A stretch of DNA of 64,000 nt from positions 434,001 through 498,000 of the forward strand of contig NZ_SGWY01000003.1 of assembly GCF_004216665.1 (NCBI RefSeq), in the 5' to 3' direction. Below, piece by piece: positions 26,791 through 34,509 of this stretch. The notes beneath the pieces are model-generated. The model was not told the DNA's origin. It ran no database searches and was given only the letters and a program-made list of their open reading frames with translations. A program made the translations under genes and the position numbers. Source of the DNA: Agromyces ramosus (GTDB taxonomy: Bacteria; Actinomycetota; Actinomycetes; Actinomycetales; Microbacteriaceae). The first letter of the stretch is position 1, and each line of letters opens with the position of its first letter.

Positions 26791-28932
26791 ATGCCCGGAT
26801 GGAACACGGACACGCTCGCGAACACCGCAGGAGCCGGGGCGATCACGATCGTCGAGGGCTCGTCGTTCTGCGTCTCGGGTGCGAACGGCGACATCGCGCC
26901 GGAGCTGCCGCACGGGGTGTTCTTCCACGACACGCGCCTCGTCTCGCGGTGGATGCTGCTGGTCGACGGGAACCCCGTCGAACCCCTCTCGTCATCGACG
27001 CCGCGACCCTATCGCTCCGTCACGGTGGGACGAGCCGGCCACATCCCCGGCCGCGCCGACACGCCCCTCATCGTGGAGCGCGATCGCAAGGTCAACGGCG
27101 GCCTCCGCGAGGAGATCACGCTGCGCAGCTACTCGCGAGAGCCGATGGCGCTGCGGGTGGAGCTCGTCCTGGAGTCCGACTTCGCGGACATCTTCGAGGT
27201 GAAGGAGGGGCGCGCCGCCGGGCACCCGCAGCGCGCCCGGCAGGAATCCCGCGGGATGATCCGAGTCGATTCGCCGCGTGACGAGCACCTCGGACTCGTG
27301 GTCACGGCGCCCGGCGCCGCCTTCGGGGGCGACCGCCTGGAGTTCGACGTGATCCTCGAGCCGCGCGGCTCGTGGTCGCGCACCATCCGACTGGCGCCGA
27401 CCACGCACCAGGACGAGTTCTCGATCGGAGGCGACTCCGACGCCTCGGCGCCCTCGGCCCCCGCACGCCGCTTCCTCGCCTGGCAGTCCCGCATCCCCGT
27501 GCCCTCGCTCGAGGACGATGCGATCGAACGCGTCATCCTGCAGAGCCAGCTCGACCTCGGCTCCCTGCGCATCTTCGACCCATCGCACCCCGACCGCGCC
27601 GTCGTCGCGGCGGGCGTGCCGTGGTTCATGGCCCTGTTCGGCCGCGACTCGCTGCTCACCGCGTTGATGTCGCTGCCGGTCGACCCCACGCTCGCCCTCG
27701 GCACGCTGCAGACGCTGGCCGACCTTCAGGGAACCCGGGTGGATGCGGCATCCGAGGAGCAGCCCGGCCGCATCCTCCACGAGGTGCGGCTCGGCGCCAC
27801 CACCAACCTCGCGCTCGGCGGCGGCTCGGTCTACTACGGCACGGCGGATGCCACGCCGCTCTTCGTCGTCGTCCTCGGCGAGCTCGCGCGCTGGGGCGGC
27901 CTCCCGGACGATGCCGACGACCTCATCGCGGCGGCCGATCGCGCGCTCGAGTGGATCCTCCGCTACGGCGACCGCGACGGCGACGGATTCGTGGAGTACG
28001 AGCGACTCAACGAGCACGGGCTGGTCAACCAGGGCTGGAAGGACTCGTGGGACGGCATCACGTTCGCCGACGGGTCCCTCGCTCGCGCTCCGATCGCGCT
28101 CTGCGAGGTGCAGGGCTACGTCTACGCCGCCTTCCTCGCGCGCGCGGCGATCGCGTCCTTCCGCGGCGACGAGGAACTGGCAGCCGAGTGGGACGAGCGG
28201 GCGGTGAACCTGAAGCGCGAGTTCAACGAGCGGTTCTGGCTCCCCGACCGCGGCTACTTCGCGCTCGCCCTCGACGCCGACAAGCGACCCGTCGACTCGT
28301 GCGCCTCCAACATGGGCCACTGCCTGTGGACGGGGATCGTCGACGACGACAAGGCGGGGCCGGTCGCCGAGCGCCTGCTCTCCGACGAGCTCTTCACCGG
28401 CTGGGGCGTGCGCACGCTCGCCTCCGACATGGGCGCCTACAACCCCGCCAGCTACCACAACGGATCGGTGTGGCCCCACGACAACGCGATCGTGGCCGCC
28501 GGCCTGATGCGGTACGGATTCGTCGAGGAGGCGAACCGGATCGTCTTCGGAATGTTCGAGGCGGCGACCCGGTTCGACGGCCGGCTCCCCGAGCTGTTCT
28601 GCGGGTTCGCGCGCGACCGGTATCCCGAGCCGGTCTCGTATCCGGCGTCGTGCTCGCCGCAGGCCTGGGCCGCCGCGACCCCGTTCTCCCTGCTCCGCAC
28701 CACCCTCCGGTTCGAGCCGTCGGTCCCGACCGGCGACGTGTGGCTCGCGCCCACGTCGTCGGAGAACTTCGGTGACATCCACCTGCGCAACGTGCCGTTC
28801 GCCGGCACTCGGATCTCCGTGGACGCCGCACGCCAGGGCGCCTCGGTCGCCGGCCTCCCGGCCGGCCTCATCCTGCACCCGACGCCACGCCCTGTCCCGG
28901 CTGAGGTGCCCGTTCGAAGGGACCCGACATGA
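26791..28932 (+). CDS. Glycogen debranching enzyme family protein (amylo-alpha-1,6-glucosidase type)
   Basis: 713 residues. The first 250 form the N-terminal debranching domain (IVEGSSFCVSGANGDI, GVFFHDTRLVSRW). The rest is an (alpha/alpha)6 glucosidase domain with WFMALFGRDSLLTALMSL, RILHEVRLG, DGDGFVEYERLNEHGLVNQGWKDSWDG and YHNGSVWPHDNAIVAAG, which hold the acidic catalytic candidates. It should remove alpha-1,6-linked branches or act on related alpha-glucans in the cytoplasm. GGAGG precedes the ATG by about 9 nt. Its last codon overlaps the start of a glycosyltransferase gene (ATGA at 28929-28932). Confidence 0.88.
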   Translation: MPGWNTDTLANTAGAGAITIVEGSSFCVSGANGDIAPELPHGVFFHDTRLVSRWMLLVDGNPVEPLSSSTPRPYRSVTVGRAGHIPGRADTPLIVERDRKVNGGLREEITLRSYSREPMALRVELVLESDFADIFEVKEGRAAGHPQRARQESRGMIRVDSPRDEHLGLVVTAPGAAFGGDRLEFDVILEPRGSWSRTIRLAPTTHQDEFSIGGDSDASAPSAPARRFLAWQSRIPVPSLEDDAIERVILQSQLDLGSLRIFDPSHPDRAVVAAGVPWFMALFGRDSLLTALMSLPVDPTLALGTLQTLADLQGTRVDAASEEQPGRILHEVRLGATTNLALGGGSVYYGTADATPLFVVVLGELARWGGLPDDADDLIAAADRALEWILRYGDRDGDGFVEYERLNEHGLVNQGWKDSWDGITFADGSLARAPIALCEVQGYVYAAFLARAAIASFRGDEELAAEWDERAVNLKREFNERFWLPDRGYFALALDADKRPVDSCASNMGHCLWTGIVDDDKAGPVAERLLSDELFTGWGVRTLASDMGAYNPASYHNGSVWPHDNAIVAAGLMRYGFVEEANRIVFGMFEAATRFDGRLPELFCGFARDRYPEPVSYPASCSPQAWAAATPFSLLRTTLRFEPSVPTGDVWLAPTSSENFGDIHLRNVPFAGTRISVDAARQGASVAGLPAGLILHPTPRPVPAEVPVRRDPT

Positions 28933-29999
28933 GAATCGGCATCATCGCCCCGCCATGGATCCCCATCCCGCCGACGGCGTACGGCGGCATCGAGTCGTTC
29001 ATCGACACGCTGGCCTGCGCGCTCGACGCGGCGGGCCACGACGTGCTGCTCGCGGCATCCGGGGACAGCACCTGCCCGGTGCCCCGGCTGCCCGGCTTCG
29101 AGCCGTCCGACCCGGGGATGATGGGCGTCACGGCCCACGAGCTGCGGCACCTGCTGCGGGCCTTCGACGGGCTCCGCGACGTCGACGTCATCGTGGACAA
29201 CACCCTCGCGGGCCCGGTGCTCGCTCCAGCCGCCACCGACGTGCCGGTCGTGACGGTCGCGCACGGCCCGCTCATCCCGCTCGAACAGGAGCTCTACCTC
29301 GCCGGGCTGCCGGACGTGGCATTCGTGGCGATCTCGCGCAACCAGGCCTCGCACGCCGATCCGGTGCCGATCACCCGGGTCATCCACCACGGCATCCGGG
29401 TCGAGGACGTGCCGGTCGGCCCCGGCGGCGAGGCCGCCTGCTTCCTCGGCCGGATGCATCCGTCGAAGGGCGTGCCCGAGGCGATCGAGGCGGCGGCCAT
29501 CGCGGGGGTCCCGCTCCGCATCGCCGCGAAGATGCAGGAGCCGGCTGAGGAGGAGTACTTCGACGAGGTCGTGCGCCCGCTGCTCGGCACGAACGCCGAG
29601 TACATCGGCGAGCTCGACACCGACGAGAAGTACGAGCTGATGGGGAACTCGCGCGTGCTGCTCAACCCGATCCAGTGGGACGAGCCGTTCGGCCTCGTGA
29701 TGATCGAGGCGATGGCCACCGGCACACCGGTCGTGGCGACGCCGCGTGGCTCGGTCGGCGAGATCGTCGAGGAAGGCCGCACCGGGTTCATCCGGTCGTC
29801 GGCGGAGGACCTCGCCGAGGCCGTCCTGCGCTCCTCGGAGCTCGACCGTGCCGTGTGCCGCGAGGCGGCGGAGACGCGCTTCAGCTCGCGGAGGATGGCG
29901 GACGACTACGTCGCGCTGTTCGAGGACCTGCTGCGTGCGGGCGTGAGGCCGAGGCCCGCTCGGGCCGGCGCAGCCAGGTCGGCGGCGATCAGCGACTGA
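28929..29999 (+). CDS. Glycosyltransferase family 4 protein
   Basis: 356 residues, GT-B fold. The N-terminal Rossmann domain starts MRIGIIAPPWIPIPPTAYGGIE, the glycine loop of GT4 enzymes. The C-terminal donor-binding domain has LGRMHPSKGVPEAIEAA and the family E-x7-E-like motif in WDEPFGLVMIEAMATGTPVVATPRGSVGEIV (key part PFGLVMIEAMATGTPVV). It uses a nucleotide sugar as donor; the acceptor is unknown. ATGA overlap with the debranching enzyme indicates coupled expression, so a role in glucan or trehalose-type metabolism is reasonable but unproven. A strong stem-loop at 30031-30075 follows. Confidence 0.9.
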   Translation: MRIGIIAPPWIPIPPTAYGGIESFIDTLACALDAAGHDVLLAASGDSTCPVPRLPGFEPSDPGMMGVTAHELRHLLRAFDGLRDVDVIVDNTLAGPVLAPAATDVPVVTVAHGPLIPLEQELYLAGLPDVAFVAISRNQASHADPVPITRVIHHGIRVEDVPVGPGGEAACFLGRMHPSKGVPEAIEAAAIAGVPLRIAAKMQEPAEEEYFDEVVRPLLGTNAEYIGELDTDEKYELMGNSRVLLNPIQWDEPFGLVMIEAMATGTPVVATPRGSVGEIVEEGRTGFIRSSAEDLAEAVLRSSELDRAVCREAAETRFSSRRMADDYVALFEDLLRAGVRPRPARAGAARSAAISD

Positions 30000-30030
30000 C
30001 CGGGCCCGCCGTGAGCGCCGCGCGAACGGC

Positions 30031-30075
30031 GGATGCCGCGGCGCGACGCCCCTGAGGGCCCGCGCCGCGGCATCC
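30031..30075. terminator. Bidirectional stem-loop terminator
   Basis: GGATGCCGCGGCGCG (30031-30045) pairs perfectly over 15 bp with 30061-30075, with a 15-nt loop. It lies between the convergent stops of the glycosyltransferase and the TFIIB-type zinc-ribbon gene. Confidence 0.8.
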
Positions 30076-30094
30076 GTCGCAGCGAGGGTGCGGC

Positions 30095-30433
30095 TCAGTC
30101 GAAGAGCTCGGAGAGCCAGCTCTCCTTCTTCTTCTTGCGGTACTGGCCCTGGTCGCCGTACCCGCGGTCGTAGCGGTTGTCGGAATACTGCTGGCCGTAG
30201 CCGGGCTGCTGGCCGTAGGCGGCCGGGGCCTGCGGGGGCGCCGGTGCGGCTGGGGCCGCATTCGCGGTCGGCGCGGCCTGCTGGGCACCGCCGAACTCGC
30301 GCGCTCCGCGCTCGATGATCTTGTCGAGCTCACCCCGGTCCAGCCACACCCCGCGACACGTGGGGCAGTAGTCGATCTCGATGCCGCTGCGCTCGCTCAT
30401 CACGAGCAAGGTTCCGTCACTGGGGCACTGCAT
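30095..30433 (-). CDS. TFIIB-type zinc-ribbon (zf-TFIIB) protein
   Basis: 112 residues. Residues 1-38 form the zf-TFIIB ribbon: CPSDGTLL, then DYCPTCRGVWLDRGELD, with Cys3, Cys23 and Cys26 as visible zinc ligands. After an Ala/Pro linker comes a Gly/Tyr/Gln-rich low-complexity tail (GYGQQYSDNRYDRGYGDQGQ, cut at 20) and a basic KKKKESW ending. Zn-binding is likely; function unknown. GGAGGAG precedes the ATG. Confidence 0.82.
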   Translation of the reverse strand: MQCPSDGTLLVMSERSGIEIDYCPTCRGVWLDRGELDKIIERGAREFGGAQQAAPTANAAPAAPAPPQAPAAYGQQPGYGQQYSDNRYDRGYGDQGQYRKKKKESWLSELFD

Positions 30434-30542
30434 GGGGCTCCTCCTTCGGGGCGCCGACAGGGTCGATCGGCGGTGTGCGTCGAGCCTATGGAGCGAAGCT
30501 CGGAAGATGCTCCGTGCGGCGACGCCGCCACGCCGGAGATGC

Positions 30543-30603
30543 GACGAGCGGATGCCGCGCTGCGCACTCCCGAAGGAGGCGCCGCGTGCGGCATCCGCTC
30601 GTC
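30543..30603 (-). terminator. Stem-loop terminator of the first cold-shock gene
   Basis: GACGAGCGGATGCCGC (30543-30558) pairs perfectly over 16 bp with 30588-30603; inner bases add further pairs. It starts 38 nt beyond the csp stop at 30641. Confidence 0.8.
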
Positions 30604-30640
30604 GACCGGCGGCAGGGCCGCCGATCAGTGTTGCGAGAAC

Positions 30641-30847
30641 TTAGGAGATGACCGTGATGTTCTCGGCCTGCAGGCCCTTGGGGCCGCGGGCGGTCTCGAA
30701 TTCGACCTTCTGGTTCTCCTCGAGCGAGCGGTATCCGCCCGACGCGATCGCGCTGAAGTGCGCGAAGACGTCGGCCGAGCCGTCATCCGGGGCGATGAAG
30801 CCGAAGCCCTTGTCGGCGTTGAACCACTTGACGGTTCCGGTAGCCAT
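30641..30847 (-). CDS. cspA: Cold-shock protein (CspA family), copy 1
   Basis: 68 residues, one OB-fold cold-shock domain. The RNP1 motif is KGFGFIAPD and RNP2 is DVFAHFSAI; the N-terminus [18 protein letters not shown] is standard. It binds single-stranded RNA/DNA, usually as an RNA chaperone or antiterminator. AAGGAAAAG lies before the ATG. It is followed by a 16-bp stem-loop. Upstream on the same strand is a desaturase gene, with a hairpin terminator between. A second, very similar copy lies at 33887-34090. Confidence 0.96.
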   Translation of the reverse strand: MATGTVKWFNADKGFGFIAPDDGSADVFAHFSAIASGGYRSLEENQKVEFETARGPKGLQAENITVIS

Positions 30848-30892
30848 AATCTTTTCCTTCTGTAAAGCCGAGCCGCACCGCGGCTGCGACGT

Positions 30893-30911
30893 GCACGACC
30901 TCAGGTCGTGC
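30893..30911 (-). promoter_or_regulatory. Hairpin upstream of cold-shock gene copy 1
   Basis: GCACGACCT and AGGTCGTGC (30893-30901 and 30903-30911) form a perfect inverted repeat separated by one base, about 46 nt upstream of the csp start. It may be an operator or a leader hairpin. Confidence 0.4.
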
Positions 30912-30915
30912 GGGG

Positions 30916-30942
30916 TTCCGCCGGCGACGTCCGCCGACGGAA
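30916..30942 (-). terminator. Stem-loop after the desaturase gene
   Basis: On the minus strand TTCCGTCGGCG and CGCCGGCGGAA pair (one U-G wobble) around 5 nt. It lies 45 nt beyond the desaturase stop and before the csp gene. Confidence 0.55.
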
Positions 30943-30986
30943 GCATGTGGGGCGCGTGATGCGCAGGGTGGTGTTCGACATCGTGA

Positions 30987-32081
30987 TCAGACCCGGCGGA
31001 ACTGGTTCACCATCGGGCAGTCGAACGGGTCGCGGGCCGAGAGGCCGACGCGATTGAGGTACTGGATGACGATGCCGTACGACTGCATGAGCGTCGTCTC
31101 GGTGTAGGGGACGTCGACGGTGCGCGCGTGCTCGCGCACGATCTCGCGCGCCTTCGCGAGGTGCGGGCGGGGCATGTTCGGGAAGAGGTGGTGCTCGACC
31201 TGGTAGTTGAGGCCACCGAGGAGGGCGCTGGCCCACATGCCGCCCGAGACGTTGCGCGAGGTGAGCACCTGCTTCGAGAAGAAGTCGAGCTTCACGTCGG
31301 CGGGGATGATCGGCATGCCCTTGTGGTTCGGAGCGAACGAGGCGCCCATGTACACGCCGAACACGGCCAGCTGCACGCCAATGAAGGCGAACGCCATGCC
31401 GAGCGGGAGCATCCAGAAGATCGCGCCGAAGTAGACCGCGAATCGCACGGCGATGAGGCTGAGCTCGAGCGCACGACCCTTCACGGGGCCGCGGTCGAAG
31501 AGCGTGCGGATCGACGTGAAGTGCAGGTTCACGCCCTCGAGCGTGAGCAGCGGGAAGAACAGGTAGCCCTGCTTGCGCGTGATGAGCGCCATCAGGCCGC
31601 GCTGCTTCGCGGCATCCGCCTCGACGAACGAGATCGTGTCGAAGTCGATGTCGGGATCCTTGCCCACCTTGTTCGGGTTGGCGTGATGGCGCGTGTGCTT
31701 CGTCATCCACCACGCGTAGCTGATGCCGACGACGCCGGCGGCGATGGCCCGGCCGACCCGGTCGTTGGCGGGTCCGGACTCCAGCACCTGGCGGTGGGAC
31801 GCCTCGTGTGCGAGGAACGCGAACTGCGTGAAGATGAGGCCGAGCGCGCCCGCGATGAGGAGCTGGAACCAGGAGTCGCCGAGCAGGACGAAGCCGGCGA
31901 TGGCTCCACCGAGTGCGACGAGCAGGATGCCCATGACCATGAGGTAGAACCAGCGCGTGCGGTTCAGGAGGCCCGATTCGCGCACCACTCGTGAGAGGGC
32001 GGTGTAACTCCGCGTGACGTCAGCGGAACCAGTGCGGGGCTTCGTAGCCCGAATCGCACCGAGGGATTCGGTGTGAGAGAT
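30987..32081 (-). CDS. Membrane fatty-acid desaturase; start codon unclear
   Basis: About 364 residues. A di-iron acyl-lipid/acyl-CoA desaturase of the membrane FADS family: His boxes [17 protein letters not shown] and QVEHHLFPN, plus four hydrophobic segments, insert a double bond to adjust membrane fluidity. The conserved start region reads [20 protein letters not shown], but no ATG, GTG or TTG precedes it in frame within the intergenic region. The coordinate given uses an ATC at 32081, which would be the ATG in a usual MSHTESL start; CTG at 32096 is the other option. The in-frame GTG pair at 31988 and 31985 would remove conserved residues. A TAGAGT -10 and a leader hairpin lie upstream. 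The 3' neighbour is a cold-shock gene, fitting temperature response. Confidence 0.82.
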   Translation of the reverse strand: MSHTESLGAIRATKPRTGSADVTRSYTALSRVVRESGLLNRTRWFYLMVMGILLVALGGAIAGFVLLGDSWFQLLIAGALGLIFTQFAFLAHEASHRQVLESGPANDRVGRAIAAGVVGISYAWWMTKHTRHHANPNKVGKDPDIDFDTISFVEADAAKQRGLMALITRKQGYLFFPLLTLEGVNLHFTSIRTLFDRGPVKGRALELSLIAVRFAVYFGAIFWMLPLGMAFAFIGVQLAVFGVYMGASFAPNHKGMPIIPADVKLDFFSKQVLTSRNVSGGMWASALLGGLNYQVEHHLFPNMPRPHLAKAREIVREHARTVDVPYTETTLMQSYGIVIQYLNRVGLSARDPFDCPMVNQFRRV

Positions 32082-32124
32082 GTGTGTTCGTCCCAGCTGG
32101 TCGTCGACTTCCCAGCCGGGGATC

Positions 32125-32141
32125 GCGGGTAGAACACCCGC
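32125..32141 (-). promoter_or_regulatory. Leader hairpin of the desaturase gene
   Basis: GCGGGT and ACCCGC (6-bp stem, 5-nt loop) lie just downstream of the proposed transcription start, within the leader that precedes the unclear start codon. Confidence 0.35.
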
Positions 32142-32154
32142 TGTAGATGCTCCG

Positions 32155-32160
32155 ACTCTA
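32155..32160 (-). promoter_or_regulatory. Candidate -10 for the desaturase gene
   Basis: TAGAGT on the minus strand. Transcription would begin near 32148 and give a leader of about 50-67 nt, depending on the start used. Confidence 0.4.
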
Positions 32161-32230
32161 CCCGCTTCGCATGGGAATGGTCTGTGAGGCTCGAGGAATC
32201 CGTTCGCGTGGCGCTCGAGATCGGCGTACC

Positions 32231-32887
32231 TCACCCGGCGGCGTCCGCCGCCGTGCGCAGGTCGTCCACGAGCGCCTCGAACGCCGCGGCTCGCTCGGCC
32301 GCGTCCTCGATGCGCAGCAGCGCCGACGGATGCGTCGTCACCACCACGGGCGCCGGCAGCGTGGAAGGCCGGTCTGCGGTATCCGGCGGCAGCACCCTGC
32401 CGCGCACCTCGCCGATGCGCACGGTGCGCCCGAGCACCGATCGTGCGGCCGTGGCGCCGAGCGCGACGATCACCGCCGGCCCCACCGCGTCGAACTCGGC
32501 CTCGAGCCACGGCCGGCACGCGACGATGTGCGCGACGGCCGGCTTCTCGTGGATCCGCCGCTTGCCGCGCATCCGGAATCGGAAGTGCTTCACCGCGTTC
32601 GTGAGGTAGACGCGGTCGCGGCCGATGCCGGCCGCATCGACGGCACCGGCGAGGAGCCGCCCGGCGGGACCCACGAAGGGCTCGCCCGCCAGGTCCTCCC
32701 GGTCGCCGGGCTGCTCGCCGACGAGCATGAGCGGGGCTCCCTGCCGGCCCGTGGAGAACACCTCCTGCGTCGCGTCACGCCAGAGCTCGCAGCCTCGGCA
32801 GTCGTGCGCGGCCACGCGGAGCTCATCCACGGGCGCACCCTCGGGCACCCACTCCGCTGCTCCCGGACGCTCCACCTCATCGCCCAT
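32231..32887 (-). CDS. udgX: UdgX-type uracil-DNA glycosylase
   Basis: 218 residues. Uracil-DNA-glycosylase fold with the iron-sulfur family signature: GEQPGDREDLAGEPFVGPAG near residues 57-76, and VVVTTHPSALLR in the late motif. The loop GKRRIHEKP with His113 is the UdgX hallmark: the corresponding His of mycobacterial UdgX forms a covalent bond to the abasic sugar after uracil excision. Fe-S ligand candidates are Cys30, Cys33 and Cys124. The fourth position, Cys in family 4 enzymes (VVKC), is His101 here (AVKH), as I recall for UdgX. A TACGCT hexamer ends 6 nt before the ATG, with no Shine-Dalgarno site, suggesting a leaderless mRNA. It is divergent from an epimerase gene. Confidence 0.92.
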   Translation of the reverse strand: MGDEVERPGAAEWVPEGAPVDELRVAAHDCRGCELWRDATQEVFSTGRQGAPLMLVGEQPGDREDLAGEPFVGPAGRLLAGAVDAAGIGRDRVYLTNAVKHFRFRMRGKRRIHEKPAVAHIVACRPWLEAEFDAVGPAVIVALGATAARSVLGRTVRIGEVRGRVLPPDTADRPSTLPAPVVVTTHPSALLRIEDAAERAAAFEALVDDLRTAADAAG

Positions 32888-32893
32888 GCGCTG

Positions 32894-32899
32894 AGCGTA
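32894..32899 (-). promoter_or_regulatory. Candidate -10 for udgX (leaderless pattern)
   Basis: TACGCT on the minus strand ends 6 nt before the ATG at 32887. Confidence 0.5.
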
Positions 32900-32940
32900 G
32901 GCCCGCGATCGAGGCCGCGTCAGGGGCTTGCCTGCGGTGC

Positions 32941-32946
32941 CACACT
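32941..32946 (+). promoter_or_regulatory. Weak candidate -10 for the epimerase gene
   Basis: CACACT ends 6 nt before the ATG at 32953. It matches only A2 and T6 of TAnnnT, but its position is the same as at the other leaderless genes. Confidence 0.3.
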
Positions 32947-32952
32947 TGACCC

Positions 32953-33825
32953 ATGCGCATCATCGTGACCGGATCATCGGGCAAGCTCGGGCGCACCGTC
33001 GTCCGCGAACTGCGTGCGAACGGGCATGAGGTCGTCGCCGTCGATCGGTTCGGCGAACGCCGCCCCGACTTCGTCCACGTCGACCTCACCGACTACGGCG
33101 ACGTCATCGACGCCTTCGACGGCGTCGGTGACGGGGGCGCCGTCGACGGCCTCGTGCACCTCGGCGCCATCCCGGCACCCGGTCTCGCGAGCGAGGTGGC
33201 CACGTTCCACAACAACATGCTCGCGACGTTCAACGTGTTCCAGGCGGCGCGTCGCCTGGGCATCATGAACATCGTGTACGCGTCGAGCGAGACCGTGCTC
33301 GGGCTGCCGTTCGACGTGCCGCCGCCGTACATCCCGGTCGACGAGGAGTCGGACGCCCGACCCGAGAGCATGTACTCCCTCGTGAAGCACCTCGAGGAGC
33401 AGATGGCCATCGAGCTCGTCCGGTGGCACCCGGGCATGTCGATCACCGCCCTGCGCTTCTCGAACGTCATGGATCCCGTCGACTACGAGGCGTTCCCCTC
33501 GTTCGACGCCGATGCCACGCTGCGCAAGTGGAACCTGTGGGCCTACATCGACGGTCGCGACGGCGCCCAGGCGGTGGAGCTCGCCCTCACGCACCCGCCC
33601 TCGGGATTCGAGCGCTTCATCATCGCGGCGGCCGACACCGTGATGTCGCGCCCGAACGCGGAACTCGTCGCCGAGGTCTTCCCCGGAGTCGAGGTGCGCG
33701 GCGACCTGGGCGAGCACGACACGATGCTCTCGATCGACAAGGCCCGCCGCCTGCTCGGCTACGAGCCGCGCCACTCATGGCGCGACGAGGTCACGGATGC
33801 CGCGGCATCCGTTCGCCCGAGCTGA
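32953..33825 (+). CDS. NAD-dependent epimerase/dehydratase (extended SDR)
   Basis: 290 residues. The NAD-binding motif GSSGKLGRTV is a TGxxGxxG variant at residues about 7-16. The catalytic pair is YSLVK (Tyr-x3-Lys), with YASSETVLG supplying the Ser/Thr. The fold and the short size resemble uronate dehydrogenases and related sugar-nucleotide epimerases, but the substrate is not resolved. A 20-bp palindrome lies within the last codons (33793-33812), and a strong stem-loop follows at 33837-33874. It is divergent from udgX with 65 bp between the starts. Confidence 0.86.
   Translation: MRIIVTGSSGKLGRTVVRELRANGHEVVAVDRFGERRPDFVHVDLTDYGDVIDAFDGVGDGGAVDGLVHLGAIPAPGLASEVATFHNNMLATFNVFQAARRLGIMNIVYASSETVLGLPFDVPPPYIPVDEESDARPESMYSLVKHLEEQMAIELVRWHPGMSITALRFSNVMDPVDYEAFPSFDADATLRKWNLWAYIDGRDGAQAVELALTHPPSGFERFIIAAADTVMSRPNAELVAEVFPGVEVRGDLGEHDTMLSIDKARRLLGYEPRHSWRDEVTDAAASVRPS
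33793..33812. repeat. 20-bp palindrome inside the end of the epimerase gene
   Basis: ACGGATGCCGCGGCATCCGT, perfectly self-complementary, within codons for DAAASV just before the stop. Its 16-bp core is identical to 21940-21955. Confidence 0.8.
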
Positions 33826-33836
33826 CGCACGGACGG

Positions 33837-33874
33837 CAGGCGCCCCCGGCAGCCGAAGCCGACGGGGGCGCCTG
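33837..33874. terminator. Bidirectional terminator between epimerase and csp copy 2
   Basis: CAGGCGCCCCCG (33837-33848) pairs perfectly over 12 bp with 33863-33874; 14-nt loop. It lies between convergent stops (33825 and 33887). Confidence 0.8.
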
Positions 33875-33886
33875 GAGAGCCGTGAC

Positions 33887-34090
33887 CTAGAGGCCGCGGA
33901 TGTTCTCAGCCTGCAGGCCCTTCGGGCCCTGCGCGACCTCGAACTCGACCTTCTGGCCCTCTTCGAGCGAACGGTAGCCGTTGCCCGAGATGGCGCTGAA
34001 GTGTGCGAAGACGTCGGCGCTGCCGTCGTCGGGAGCGATGAAGCCGAAGCCCTTTTCGGCGTTGAACCACTTGACGGTTCCGGTTGCCAT
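33887..34090 (-). CDS. cspA: Cold-shock protein (CspA family), copy 2
   Basis: 67 residues, a single cold-shock domain almost identical to copy 1 (30641-30847): [30 protein letters not shown], and [13 protein letters not shown]1 and RNP2 are intact. AGAAGGA precedes the ATG at 34090. A TAGGGT -10-like hexamer about 225 bp upstream (34316-34321) would give the long leader often seen in cold-shock mRNAs. It is terminated by the stem-loop at 33837-33874. Confidence 0.96.
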   Translation of the reverse strand: MATGTVKWFNAEKGFGFIAPDDGSADVFAHFSAISGNGYRSLEEGQKVEFEVAQGPKGLQAENIRGL

Positions 34091-34509
34091 ACTGCTGTCC
34101 TTCTGTCCTATGGGCCGCTGAGTGCGAGCCCGATGCGATCGGCGGTCGATCGCGACCCCGACGACACGGTGTCGTCGAAGCGGGGGGCGAGTGGCGGGTG
34201 TGCGCTCAGGCATCCGCCATCTCGTATCGGGTCATGCCACGCGGATCGGTCCGCCTCCGGGCAATCAGGTGGAGGCGCGGGCGTCTGCCCGCTTGATGGA
34301 GGAATCGTTGATGTTACCCTAGCCGGTCGCGGGCGGCAGCACACCAGTCGCGATCGGATCGTGACATGGGATGTCACGGATCCGGGCGGCATCCGGCGCC
34401 CTGATCCGCTCGCGGAGTCCGACGCACGGTCGGTTCCGCCATCGGCGCGATCGGCGGACATGCGGCGAGATGCCAGCGTGCTCATAGGGAGACGGTGGAG
34501 AATCGGGGG
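34091..34509. other. 419-bp intergenic region between csp copy 2 and vanZ-like gene
   Basis: No supported gene. On the minus strand TAGGGT (34316-34321) is a possible csp -10, leaving a leader of about 220 nt. GTGACATGGGATGTCAC (34361-34377) is a perfect 7-bp inverted repeat around 3 nt. An AT-rich patch covers about 34290-34322. Confidence 0.5.
34361..34377. promoter_or_regulatory. Inverted repeat, possible operator
   Basis: GTGACAT-ggg-ATGTCAC. The spacing between GTGA and TCAC is 9 rather than the 6 of CRP/GlxR sites, so I do not assign a regulator. Confidence 0.35.
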
